Positions 12,866-20,360 of a stretch of 20,360 bases of DNA are shown piece after piece. Made by a program: the position numbers and the translations under genes. Positions within the stretch are counted from its first letter, which is position 1; each line of letters opens with the position of its first letter. The DNA comes from CAZONU01 sp965370045 (GTDB lineage Bacteria > Planctomycetota > SZUA-567 > JAKLDR01), in assembly GCA_965370045.1 (NCBI GenBank), contig CBDUSI010000082.1, positions 1 to 20,360 of the forward strand. The letters run 5' to 3'. The notes below the pieces were generated by a model. That model was not told the origin of the DNA and made no database searches. It saw only the letters and a program-made list of their open reading frames with translations.

Positions 12866-15571
12866 ATGAGCAGAAGCAAACCGTCTTGCGCGGCAGCGGC
12901 AATCGTCGTCGCCCTCGTCCTGGTCGGCGTGCCGCTCACCGCCCGCGCGGGGGAAGCCGGCGCCGCCGGGCTCGATACCAAGAGCCGCTGGCGCTACCAC
13001 ATGGTGCTGGCCTCCGAGAAGATCCGGCGGGTGTCCGGGAAGCTGGTCGACGCCCAGCAGGTGGTCCCGCACTACTCATTGCGGTACGTCGAGAAGGAGA
13101 AGAAGTTCAGCGTCTTCAAGATCATCGAGAAGCCCTGGCACACGGCGCTACCGCCGGCCGGCTGGACCGCCGCCGATTTCGACGACCGCGCCTGGCCGCG
13201 GGCGCAGGGCCCGCTCTGCGCGGCCGACCGCTACCGCAGCATGGCCATGCTCTGCGCGCGCGGCAAGTTCGCGGTCGAGGAGCCGATCGACATGACGCTG
13301 TCGCTCACCTTCCACGGCGGCGCGGCCGTATATCTCAACGGCAAGGAGCTGAAGCGCGCCCACCTCCCCGGGGGAAAGCTGGGACCGGACACCCTCGCCG
13401 AGGAGTACCCCCAGGACGCCTTCCTGGATGCCGATAGCAAGCTGCTCGACATCGCCAGGTGGCGCAAGACCAAGGGCAAGCACCAGGCCGAGTGCTTCGC
13501 CAAGCGGGTGCGGAGCCTGACCGTCAAGGTGCCGGCCGCAGCGCTCCGGAAGGGGGTCAACGTCCTGGCGATAGAGCTGCACCGCGCGCCGGCCCCGGAG
13601 GTCATGATTTCCGGCGGCAAGCGGGCGCGAATGAACGCGAGCTACCGGGACAACGTCTGGTGGTCGCGCGTGGGCCTGGCCGAGGTGAAGCTCGCCGCTC
13701 CGGGCGGGGCGAAGCCGGCCGCCCGGCCCGGGGGCCTGCGGGTCTGGAATCATCCGGTGGTGCAGCGGGTGCTGGCCACCGACCGCGGCGTCGCCAGCGT
13801 CCCGGCCGGGGCGGTGCAAATCGTCGGGGCGCGGAACGGCTCGTTCTCCGGCAAGGTGGTGGTCGGCTCGGACGCGGCCATCAAGAATCTCAAGGCGACG
13901 GTCACCGCCCTGAAGGGGCCGGGCGATATTCCCGCCTCGGCGGTCAGCTTGCGCTACGGGCGGCTCGACGGTCACTGGTCCGGCCTGCGCGTGCTCCGGG
14001 GCCAGCCCGCTTACTTCGACGGTCTGGAGGCGGCCGCCCCCGATGGCGGCGCCGTGCGGCCGGTGTGGGTCACCGTCGAGGTTCCCGCCGGCGCGAAGCC
14101 CGGTGATTACTCCGGCAGGCTGACGGTCAGCGCCGAAGGCGCCAAGCCGGTCGACGTTCCGCTGAAGCTCCACGTCGCCGACTGGAAGCTGCCTGACCCC
14201 AAAGACTACGGGACCCACGCGGGCATCATCCAGTCGCCGGACTCGGTGGCCATGAAGTACAAGGTGAAGATGTGGTCCGAGGCGCACTGGAAGCTGCTGG
14301 AGAAGTCCTTCGAGCTGCTCGGTTACGTGGGGTGCGACGTGGTCTACATCCCGCTGCTTTGCCGGACGCACTTCGGCAATCCGCACAGCATGGTCCACTG
14401 GATAAAGAAGCCCGGCGGCAAGTACGAGCACGACTTCAGCATCGCCGACCGCTACCTGGGCCTGGCCGTCAAGCACCTGGGCAAGGTGCCCGTGGTCTGT
14501 CTCTACTGTTGGGACCAGTATACCGGTGGCTACGGTTGGGAAGGTCGTGGTCGCGGCGGCAAGGCCGGGAACCGGGGCGTGCTCTTCTCGGTCAAGGATC
14601 CGGAGACCGGGACGCTCCAGGAAGTCGAGGGACCCAAATGGGGAACCCCCGAGGCCCGCGAGTTCTGGAAGCCGGTGCTCGTGGGTATGAAGAAGGTGCT
14701 GGCGAAGCACGGCGTGGCCGACTCGCTGATGCTCGGGCTGGCCGGTGATATCGGTCCCAGCAAGGAGTGCCAGGCCGACCTGGAGGCGGCCATCCCCAAG
14801 GCCCGCTGGGTGGCCCACTCCCATCAGGCCGCCGTGGTCAGTTGCGGGCGGGTGGGATACCTCTCCTTCATTCTCAACAGGGGGGTCTACGACCCCGAGG
14901 ACGCCGGCTTCTGGAAGCGGCCCGACAAGGGTCGTTACTACGGCTGGCGGAATCCCGTGCTCTGGACGGCCTTCCCGCGGGTGGGCTGTGGCTCCACGGG
15001 AGGCAGCTGGGAAGGCTGGAACTCCTCCCCGCCATCGGTGTTCCGCGCCGGCGTGGAGGGCTTCCTGATGGCCGCCGGCGCCCACTACAGCGCCAAGAAA
15101 CCCACCGCCGGCCTGCGCGGCTTCGGTCGCCTGGGCGCGGACTTCTGGGACGTCCTCAAGGACAAGCGCGGCCGCAACAAGGGCGCGCTGCCCGCCCGCT
15201 ACCCGGAGAGCGCCTGGGGGCAGCTCAACCTGAGCTACGGGACGCGCTACCTGCTGGCCCCCGGCAAGGACGGCCCGGTCTCCACTATCCGCCTGGAGAT
15301 GCTCCGCGAGGGCTTGCAGGAGGCCGAGGCGCGGATATTCCTGGAGAAGGCACTGCTCGACGAGGCCAGGAGGGGCAAGCTCGGCGAGGAGCGGGCCAAG
15401 CGCGCCCAGGCCGTGCTCGACGAGCGCCAGAGGGCCTACGCGCGCTTCGTCTTCCAGGACCAGTGGCGCGGCAAGGCCGACCCGATGTGGTACCCGTGCT
15501 CCGGCTGGCAGGAGGAATCGAAGAAGCTCTTCGCCCTGGCCGCCGAGGTCGCGGAGGCCCTGGGCAAGTAG
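12866..15571 (+). CDS. Secreted DUF4091 / GH123-like glycosidase-type protein
   Basis: The 901-residue protein starts with a signal peptide (about 1-28, ending TARA). A jelly-roll, carbohydrate-binding-like domain follows at about 95-260 (GWTAADFDDRAWPR, GGAAVYLNGKELKRAHLP, LRKGVNVLAIELHR). A beta-sandwich at about 285-435 (IVGARNGSFSGKV, then VWVTVEVPAGAKPGDYSG) precedes a large barrel-like domain (about 440-860) of DUF4091 type, with KMWSEAHWKLLEKSFELLG, GRLGADFWDVLKD and EMLREGLQEAEARIFLEKAL. DUF4091 proteins resemble GH123 N-acetylgalactosaminidases, but I cannot assign the catalytic acids with confidence. AGGAA 7 bases ahead supports the ATG; the 140-base gap before it (12726-12865) holds no gene. 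A longer paralogue lies convergently next door. It should act outside the cell on glycans. Confidence 0.8.
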   Translation: MSRSKPSCAAAAIVVALVLVGVPLTARAGEAGAAGLDTKSRWRYHMVLASEKIRRVSGKLVDAQQVVPHYSLRYVEKEKKFSVFKIIEKPWHTALPPAGWTAADFDDRAWPRAQGPLCAADRYRSMAMLCARGKFAVEEPIDMTLSLTFHGGAAVYLNGKELKRAHLPGGKLGPDTLAEEYPQDAFLDADSKLLDIARWRKTKGKHQAECFAKRVRSLTVKVPAAALRKGVNVLAIELHRAPAPEVMISGGKRARMNASYRDNVWWSRVGLAEVKLAAPGGAKPAARPGGLRVWNHPVVQRVLATDRGVASVPAGAVQIVGARNGSFSGKVVVGSDAAIKNLKATVTALKGPGDIPASAVSLRYGRLDGHWSGLRVLRGQPAYFDGLEAAAPDGGAVRPVWVTVEVPAGAKPGDYSGRLTVSAEGAKPVDVPLKLHVADWKLPDPKDYGTHAGIIQSPDSVAMKYKVKMWSEAHWKLLEKSFELLGYVGCDVVYIPLLCRTHFGNPHSMVHWIKKPGGKYEHDFSIADRYLGLAVKHLGKVPVVCLYCWDQYTGGYGWEGRGRGGKAGNRGVLFSVKDPETGTLQEVEGPKWGTPEAREFWKPVLVGMKKVLAKHGVADSLMLGLAGDIGPSKECQADLEAAIPKARWVAHSHQAAVVSCGRVGYLSFILNRGVYDPEDAGFWKRPDKGRYYGWRNPVLWTAFPRVGCGSTGGSWEGWNSSPPSVFRAGVEGFLMAAGAHYSAKKPTAGLRGFGRLGADFWDVLKDKRGRNKGALPARYPESAWGQLNLSYGTRYLLAPGKDGPVSTIRLEMLREGLQEAEARIFLEKALLDEARRGKLGEERAKRAQAVLDERQRAYARFVFQDQWRGKADPMWYPCSGWQEESKKLFALAAEVAEALGK

Positions 15572-15677
15572 GACGGCCACGCGCGCGCGGGGGAGGAGGA
15601 ATCCTCAGGCGCGATGAGCAACCCGGCCGGGACCGGGATCTGGCCACGTCCGCACCGCTTCACCCACCGGCTTCAAC
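15572..15677. other. Gap between convergent genes
   Basis: These 106 bases separate the stops of the two DUF4091-type paralogues. A short GAGGA/TCCTC palindrome lies near 15592-15605, but it has no T-run on either strand, so I do not call a terminator. Confidence 0.4.
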
Positions 15678-18545
15678 TCAGGGTTTGGTGCCGAAGAAGC
15701 GCGTCTTGTCCTTCTGGGTCGGCACCCGGCTCCCGGCGGCCCGGGCCGCCGCAGCGTACAGATCCCAGCTGGCCGGCTGCCAGCCCCAGTAGTACTCCTC
15801 GATCTTGGGCTGGGGGCAGTTGTCCGCGCTCTGGATGACCTGTATCAGCGTATCCCGGATGCGCCCGTTGAGGAGTTCCTGGACCGCCCGGCCGCCGGCG
15901 CCGGCCGCGTAGCTCTTGTTCTCGAGTTTCTTCTCGAGGAAGATGCGCGCCTCGGTCTGCTGCAGGCCCTCGCGCAAGCACTCGAAGCGGGCCCCGCCCT
16001 CGGCCCCCGCGGGGCCAGGCCAGAGGACCGAAAGGACTGTGGGGGAAACGTTGCCCCAGCAGGTGTAGGTCTTGGCCCAGTAGTCCGCGCCCCAACGCCC
16101 GATGCCGTTGCTGCCGGCGGTTATTGCCGCCTCGGGAGCCTGGCGGTAGCGGATCAGCCCTGAGAACCCGTACACGTTGGCGGTGGCGTTCTCCACGCGG
16201 GTGAAGACCAGGCGGACCCACTTGCGCTGCCACCCCTTCTGGCTGCGGAGCTTCTTGCTGCGGCGGTCCATGGGGAAGCCGGAAATGCGCACGGTGGTCC
16301 CGAACGAGAAGGGGCTGTTCTCCTTCCCCCAGCCGTGCGCGCCGCGCGCCCAGCCCACTCCGGGGGCCAGCTTGGCGAACATCTTGATGGTCTCGTTGAC
16401 CGGGCCCACGAAGGAGTCTCCTAGGTAGCCCCAGTGCAGGCTCTTCGCCATACCGTGCTTGGCCATCACCTTCTTGAGGCCCTCGGTCAGCGGCCGCCAC
16501 AGGGCGGCCGCCGCCGCCGTGCCCGGCTTGGGGACGTCCAGGGGCTTCCCGTCGACGGAGAGCACCTGCGGCTTGTCCTTGCCCTTGCCCCATCCCTGCG
16601 TGGAGTGGCAGACCACGAAGGAGATGCAGCGCGGCTTCTGATAGCGCTTGACCATCTTCAAGAAGCGCTCCAGGATCTTGAAGTCGCACTCGTACTTCCC
16701 GCCGGCCTTCTTCCAGCGGATCATGGAGTCGTTCCCGTTGCCGAACTCCGTGCCCAGAAGCACGGGCACCAACACCATGTCGCCGCCGATCTCACCGAGC
16801 AGCCGGTAGGATTTCTCCATGAGCTTGAAGTGCCGGTCGCTCCAGAGCTTCACTTTGTAGTGCTTGGCCACGCTGTAGGGCGAGGGCTCCAGCGCCATGA
16901 TAGTCCCGAAATCCCTGGGCTCCGGCACGGTCCAGTCCATCACCTGCAGCCGCAATGGAACCTTCACGCTCTTCCCGCCCGCGGAAATCGAAAGCTCACC
17001 GCGATACTCCCCGGCCGCCGCCTTGGCGGGCACCTTGACCGTTACCCACACCGGCAGACAGCTATCGGCCGGCAGGGACTTGGGAACCTCATGAGTAAGG
17101 TGATCGTAGAACTTGATCTTGGCGAGGATTGACTCCTGCCAAGCCCGGTACTTCCTCCCGCGCAGGCCGGGCGGAGCCTTGACGTCCGGGTCATAGCGCA
17201 GCAGGGCCAGCTTCTTGTTGACCGACTCCATGCCGCGCCCGCCCTGGGCGTTGGCGCTGAGCTTGCCCACCCCGATCTCCGAGGTCCCATGCCCCACACC
17301 GTAGCGGACTCGGACGGCCGAGCCGGGGATCTTGGCGCCCCCGGGGCCCACCAAGTCACCCGCCTGGGCCTTGAGCCCGGCCAGCCGGCGACCGGAACCC
17401 ACGGCCACCTGTCCAGAGAATAGCCCGTTCCGCGCGCCCACGATGCGAACCGGCCGGACCGCGCCCCCGGCGGGGCCGAAGTCGCGATCAAAGCAGCGGC
17501 GGTGGATGTCTTCAGTCCAGACCTGCAGCCCGCCGGGACGGGCCTCGGGGCGGACCGAGCCGGGCGGCTCGCACCTGAGCTTCGCCCCGGTGAAGTAGGA
17601 ATGCAGCCAGGTTACATCCTGCCCGGGGCGAATGTAGCCCCGATGTATCTCAACGGCCAGGACGTTGGCCCCCTTACGGAGCATCTTGCCGGGGACCTCT
17701 ATCGGGCCGAGCGTCCTGTTCCGGAGCTTCCTTACCTTCTCCCACTCCTTCCGCGTGATCACTGCGCCACGGCCGTGCCTGCCAACGCTGGTCAGGTTCT
17801 CGATGGGTACCCCGAACTTCTTGGCATCCGTCTTGATCCGCCTGCTGGGACCGGGGAACGCATCCCACAACTCGGGCATTACCCGCGGCTTCTTACTGTC
17901 GTAGGACCCGATCTTGACTGCCGGCAGGACGTACGCTTCGGTGGAGTAGACCTCCCCGGGAATATCGCCGGTGATCTTGCCCTTGGGCAGATGAGCGCGC
18001 CCGACTTCCTGGCCGTTCACGTATATGACAGCGCCACCCCTGTAGCTGACTTCCAGAAGCAGCTTCCTGACCCGCGCCGGGTCGGGGACCACAAAGCGCG
18101 CCCGGAAGCAGGCCAGGCCGGTCGCCTGCTGCCGCCAAAGACTCCGGCCGGTTAATTGAGGCCACCGCTGTCGCGGCCAGGCACTGTCGTCGAAATCCGG
18201 CTTGGTCCAGCCAGCCGGCGGCTCCGGCGACTTGAGCTTGAAGACCAACCCTCGGCGCCCGTTCGCGTAGTAGAACGGCCAGCCCACGAACGGCTTGCTC
18301 AGGTCTATCTTCCTCAGCTTGACCGTCTTGCCCAATCCCTGGGGATCGGCGGCGACCTGCTTGACCAGCAGCCTGGGCTCCAGCGGAGCCGGCGAGAAGC
18401 GGAAATAGTGAGACCAGTAGCCGGGCATGAGGTCGATCTCGCCGCGGCGGCTCTCCGCCGCGCGGGCCAGGCGTGGGGCTCCCAGCGAGATCGCGCAGAC
18501 CGCGCACAGCAGAAGAGAGCGCAGCAGGGATGTCGGTCGAGGCAT
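15678..18545 (-). CDS. Larger secreted DUF4091 / GH123-like paralogue, convergent
   Basis: From the ATG at 18545 the protein has 955 residues. It begins with a signal peptide (MPRPTSLLRSLLLCAVCAIS, ending ARLARA or nearby). It shares its whole architecture with the + strand neighbour: jelly-roll (AGWTKPDFDDSAWPR, GGAVIYVNGQEVGRAHLP, LRKGANVLAVEIHR), beta-sandwich (RPGGLQVW, IVGARNGLFSGQVAVGS), then the DUF4091-like barrel (KLWSDRHFKLMEKSYRLLG, GIGRWGADYWAK, ECLREGLQQTEARIFLEKKL). It carries extra insertions in the jelly-roll and before the barrel. The frame also opens at 18599, but GGAG ahead of 18545 and the predicted transcript start near 18604 favour the shorter form. It probably acts outside the cell on a related glycan. 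Catalytic residues were not assigned. Confidence 0.8.
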   Translation of the reverse strand: MPRPTSLLRSLLLCAVCAISLGAPRLARAAESRRGEIDLMPGYWSHYFRFSPAPLEPRLLVKQVAADPQGLGKTVKLRKIDLSKPFVGWPFYYANGRRGLVFKLKSPEPPAGWTKPDFDDSAWPRQRWPQLTGRSLWRQQATGLACFRARFVVPDPARVRKLLLEVSYRGGAVIYVNGQEVGRAHLPKGKITGDIPGEVYSTEAYVLPAVKIGSYDSKKPRVMPELWDAFPGPSRRIKTDAKKFGVPIENLTSVGRHGRGAVITRKEWEKVRKLRNRTLGPIEVPGKMLRKGANVLAVEIHRGYIRPGQDVTWLHSYFTGAKLRCEPPGSVRPEARPGGLQVWTEDIHRRCFDRDFGPAGGAVRPVRIVGARNGLFSGQVAVGSGRRLAGLKAQAGDLVGPGGAKIPGSAVRVRYGVGHGTSEIGVGKLSANAQGGRGMESVNKKLALLRYDPDVKAPPGLRGRKYRAWQESILAKIKFYDHLTHEVPKSLPADSCLPVWVTVKVPAKAAAGEYRGELSISAGGKSVKVPLRLQVMDWTVPEPRDFGTIMALEPSPYSVAKHYKVKLWSDRHFKLMEKSYRLLGEIGGDMVLVPVLLGTEFGNGNDSMIRWKKAGGKYECDFKILERFLKMVKRYQKPRCISFVVCHSTQGWGKGKDKPQVLSVDGKPLDVPKPGTAAAAALWRPLTEGLKKVMAKHGMAKSLHWGYLGDSFVGPVNETIKMFAKLAPGVGWARGAHGWGKENSPFSFGTTVRISGFPMDRRSKKLRSQKGWQRKWVRLVFTRVENATANVYGFSGLIRYRQAPEAAITAGSNGIGRWGADYWAKTYTCWGNVSPTVLSVLWPGPAGAEGGARFECLREGLQQTEARIFLEKKLENKSYAAGAGGRAVQELLNGRIRDTLIQVIQSADNCPQPKIEEYYWGWQPASWDLYAAAARAAGSRVPTQKDKTRFFGTKP

Positions 18546-18610
18546 AGTATGGATCTCCATCTTGCCCGGAAGGCGCACCTGTCCCCCGAAAAGCTCCATC
18601 TTCCATGGTG

Positions 18611-18638
18611 ATCATAGGGTTGCGCAATTGCCCCGCAA
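18611..18638 (-). promoter_or_regulatory. Candidate promoter for the - strand DUF4091-type gene
   Basis: Read on the - strand, TTGCGG (18638-18633) is followed after 16 bases by TATGAT (18616-18611), predicting a start near 18604. The -10 is a close match and the -35 a weak one. The leader to the ATG at 18545 would be about 60 bases; an ATG at 18599 would be only about 5 bases from the transcript start. Confidence 0.45.
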
Positions 18639-18666
18639 GGCGAGAATCCGGTCCGAGGAGGCCCGG

Positions 18667-18695
18667 TTGACTTCCCCTCGGCCCGCTGGTAGAGT
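18667..18695 (+). promoter_or_regulatory. Candidate sigma70-type promoter for the metallophosphoesterase
   Basis: TTGACT (18667-18672) and TAGAGT (18690-18695) are separated by 17 bases, predicting a start near 18702 and a 60-base leader to the ATG at 18762. It is back to back with the - strand promoter, with about 28 bases between the two -35 boxes. Confidence 0.55.
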
Positions 18696-18761
18696 GGTGC
18701 CTGGCCGGCGGCTGGCCGGCGGTCCGAGAGCGTCTTGGGAAACCGGGCGGAGGGAGACGAA

Positions 18762-20312
18762 ATGCGCAGGCGCGCTTCATTGTTGCTGGTGGTGCTGGCC
18801 CTGGCCCTGGCGGCCCCGGCCCGGGGGGGAGAGGCCGGCGGGGAGAAGTTCCTGCTGGGCCCCTATCTCCAGGAGCCTGGCAAGACGTCCATGACCGTGA
18901 TGTGGATGACCGGCGCGCCGGTTGAGGCGACGCTGCGCTGGGGCGCTGGGACGGCGCGGGACAAGCAGATGAAGGTCTCGCCCGGCAGGGTGGCGGTCCT
19001 CGGCCGCAAGGGCGCCACCGAGCCCAAGGCCCACGTCTACGCCGCGGTCCTGAAGGACCTGAAGCCGGGCACTGCCTACGGCTACGAGCTGGCCTGCGGT
19101 GGCTCCAAGGCGACGGGCAGCTTCCGGACCTTCCCCGCTAAGCCCGGGCCCTTCACCTTCATCGCCTACGGTGACAGCCGCCACGGCACCAAGGTGCACC
19201 GCAAGATCGGCGCGCGCTTCGCGGCGCACAAGCCGGCCTTCATCCTGCACACCGGGGACATGATCCACAGCGGCAACTACGAGCAGTGGAAGCCCTTCTT
19301 CTTCGAGCCGCTGGTCGGGGTGCTGGAGAATATCCCGCTGGTGCCCGTGGTCGGTAACCACGAGAACGGCTACAAGCGCATGGGCACGATCTTCAACCTG
19401 CCGGGGGGCTTCTCCTACTACTCCTTCGACTACGCTGACGTCCACGTGGTGGTCCTGGACTCCGGCGTCGAGGGCATGAGCAGAACGCGCGAGTACGCCA
19501 AGGCCCAGCTCGCATGGTGCGCCAAGGACCTGGCCGCCAGCAAGGCCCGGTGGAAGATCGTCGCCTACCACCGGGCTAGCTACGACATGGGGCATCACCG
19601 CTCGGCGTGGTTTCGCAGAACCCACCTGCCGCTCTTCCGCAAGCACGGCGTGGACCTGACCCTCGCCGCCCACAGCCACTCCTACCAGCGCTTCTGGCCG
19701 ATGGTCAAGAAGGGCGTCAACGAGAAGCACCCCATAACCCACGTGATCACCGCCGGCGGCGGCGCTCCCGTGGAGGGCTACAAGGAGGACCCCCACCTGG
19801 CCTGCGGCAAGAATGCCTACCACTACATGGTATTCACGATGGACGGCGGCAAGCTCACCGGTCAGGCGCTGTCCCCCGAGGGCAAAGTCCTCGACTCCTT
19901 CGTCATCGAGAAGAAGAAGGACGGCAGTTTCGCGGAGGCCTACCTGAAGCAGGCGCTCAGGGAGGGCGACTTCGGGAGGCTCGGCAAGTCCTTCTCGAAG
20001 ATATCCCTCCCGGATGTCCCCGCGCCGGGCAAGCCGGTCACCGTCAAGTTTCGGCTGAGCGCGGGCTCGATGGAAGCCAAGTACGAGGTGCGCGTGGCCC
20101 CGGACTCGGCGCGGAGCTACGAGATGGAGCCGGTCAGCGGGACCCTCGCCGCCGGAGGGGCGGAGGTCACCGTCGTCATTAAGGCCAAGGGACCAGTCTC
20201 GGCCGGGAAGCGCGGCCGGCTGAGCCCCGCGCTGCAGCTGGAGTGCGCCTACGAGATCGCCGGAAAGAAGGGAACTGTCAAGACCTACAGGATGGCGGTC
20301 AGAAAGCGCTAG
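18762..20312 (+). CDS. Secreted purple-acid-phosphatase-like metallophosphoesterase
   Basis: The 516-residue protein starts with a signal peptide (about 1-22, LLLVVLALALAAPA). A purple acid phosphatase N-terminal, fibronectin-III-like domain follows (about 30-125, GPYLQEPGKTSMTVMWMT). The calcineurin-like catalytic domain spans about 130-400 with the metal-binding series Y-G-D138-S-R, H-T-G-D166-M, G-N199-H200-E, Y-H270-R and A-H304-S-H306. The last motif is usually G-H-x-H, so one glycine is replaced by alanine while both histidines stay. An extra beta-rich domain fills about 430-516. GGAGGGAG just ahead supports the ATG over an in-frame TTG at 18735. It should hydrolyse phosphomonoesters outside the cytoplasm with a two-metal centre. 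All ligands seem present, so it is probably active; the substrate is unknown. Confidence 0.87.
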   Translation: MRRRASLLLVVLALALAAPARGGEAGGEKFLLGPYLQEPGKTSMTVMWMTGAPVEATLRWGAGTARDKQMKVSPGRVAVLGRKGATEPKAHVYAAVLKDLKPGTAYGYELACGGSKATGSFRTFPAKPGPFTFIAYGDSRHGTKVHRKIGARFAAHKPAFILHTGDMIHSGNYEQWKPFFFEPLVGVLENIPLVPVVGNHENGYKRMGTIFNLPGGFSYYSFDYADVHVVVLDSGVEGMSRTREYAKAQLAWCAKDLAASKARWKIVAYHRASYDMGHHRSAWFRRTHLPLFRKHGVDLTLAAHSHSYQRFWPMVKKGVNEKHPITHVITAGGGAPVEGYKEDPHLACGKNAYHYMVFTMDGGKLTGQALSPEGKVLDSFVIEKKKDGSFAEAYLKQALREGDFGRLGKSFSKISLPDVPAPGKPVTVKFRLSAGSMEAKYEVRVAPDSARSYEMEPVSGTLAAGGAEVTVVIKAKGPVSAGKRGRLSPALQLECAYEIAGKKGTVKTYRMAVRKR

Positions 20313-20360
20313 AGCAATTTAAGTATGTGTAACGAATTGCCGATAAAGGAAGTATGCCAG
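20313..20360. other. AT-richer end of the window
   Basis: After the last stop the composition drops sharply in GC. The 48 bases hold no recognisable gene or hairpin. Confidence 0.3.

Noticed and set aside
13148..15580. 810-codon open frame on the - strand opposite the DUF4091-type gene
   Set aside because: It is the mirror of a high-GC coding sequence; the translation is rich in Ala, Gly, Arg, Pro and His with no domain, and the + strand frame has clear homology and a signal peptide.
18546..18599. Upstream start of the - strand DUF4091-type protein at 18599
   Set aside because: It would put 18 non-hydrophobic residues before the signal peptide and leave almost no leader from the predicted promoter; ATG 18545 has GGAG ahead.
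18735..18761. TTG start nine codons upstream for the metallophosphoesterase
   Set aside because: ATG 18762 has a strong purine-rich ribosome binding site and begins directly with a normal signal peptide.
1..20360. CRISPR array, insertion sequence or phage genes
   Set aside because: No regularly spaced repeats, no transposase or integrase sequence and no terminal inverted repeats were seen on either strand.

Overview
The window looks like chromosomal DNA of a GC-rich bacterium, most likely a Planctomycetota member (possibly a metagenome contig). The pointers are combinations of families I associate with that phylum: DUF4388 and roadblock proteins, very long TPR/PQQ-propeller fusions, a zinc-ribbon protein with a terpenoid-cyclase-like toroid, and secreted DUF4091-type glycosidase-like proteins. 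This is inferred from gene content, not from a marker gene.

Region 1 (1-9000, all +) is a dense run of membrane-linked genes: the end of a proline-rich tail-anchored protein, a roadblock/LC7 protein, a 1066-residue transmembrane fusion (DUF4388, TPRs, PEGA, eight-bladed PQQ-like propeller), a 61-residue single-pass protein, a signal-peptidase-I-like protein that appears to lack both catalytic residues, a TPR/Ig-like membrane protein, and a zinc-ribbon/TM/toroid protein. Together they resemble one inside-to-outside envelope complex with cytoplasmic signalling parts and extracytoplasmic scaffolds. This is the best candidate for an undescribed system.

Region 2 (8748-11097) is housekeeping. An RluD-type pseudouridine synthase overlaps rlmH by 4 bases. 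In E. coli RluD makes the pseudouridine that RlmH methylates, so the overlap is functionally meaningful. A strong sigma70-type promoter then drives a single-domain response regulator, whose last codons and stop lie inside a tRNA-Ser(GGA) gene.

Region 3 (11098-20360) begins just after the tRNA with a spacer and a 5'-truncated HEAT-repeat remnant, a likely rearrangement scar. A secreted alpha/beta hydrolase overlaps the remnant by 4 bases and is followed by a secreted DUF4091-type protein. A larger paralogue lies convergently on the - strand. A divergent promoter region separates that paralogue from a secreted purple-acid-phosphatase-like metallophosphoesterase. This half looks like a small extracellular polymer-degradation island. 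No CRISPR array, insertion sequence or transposase was seen.
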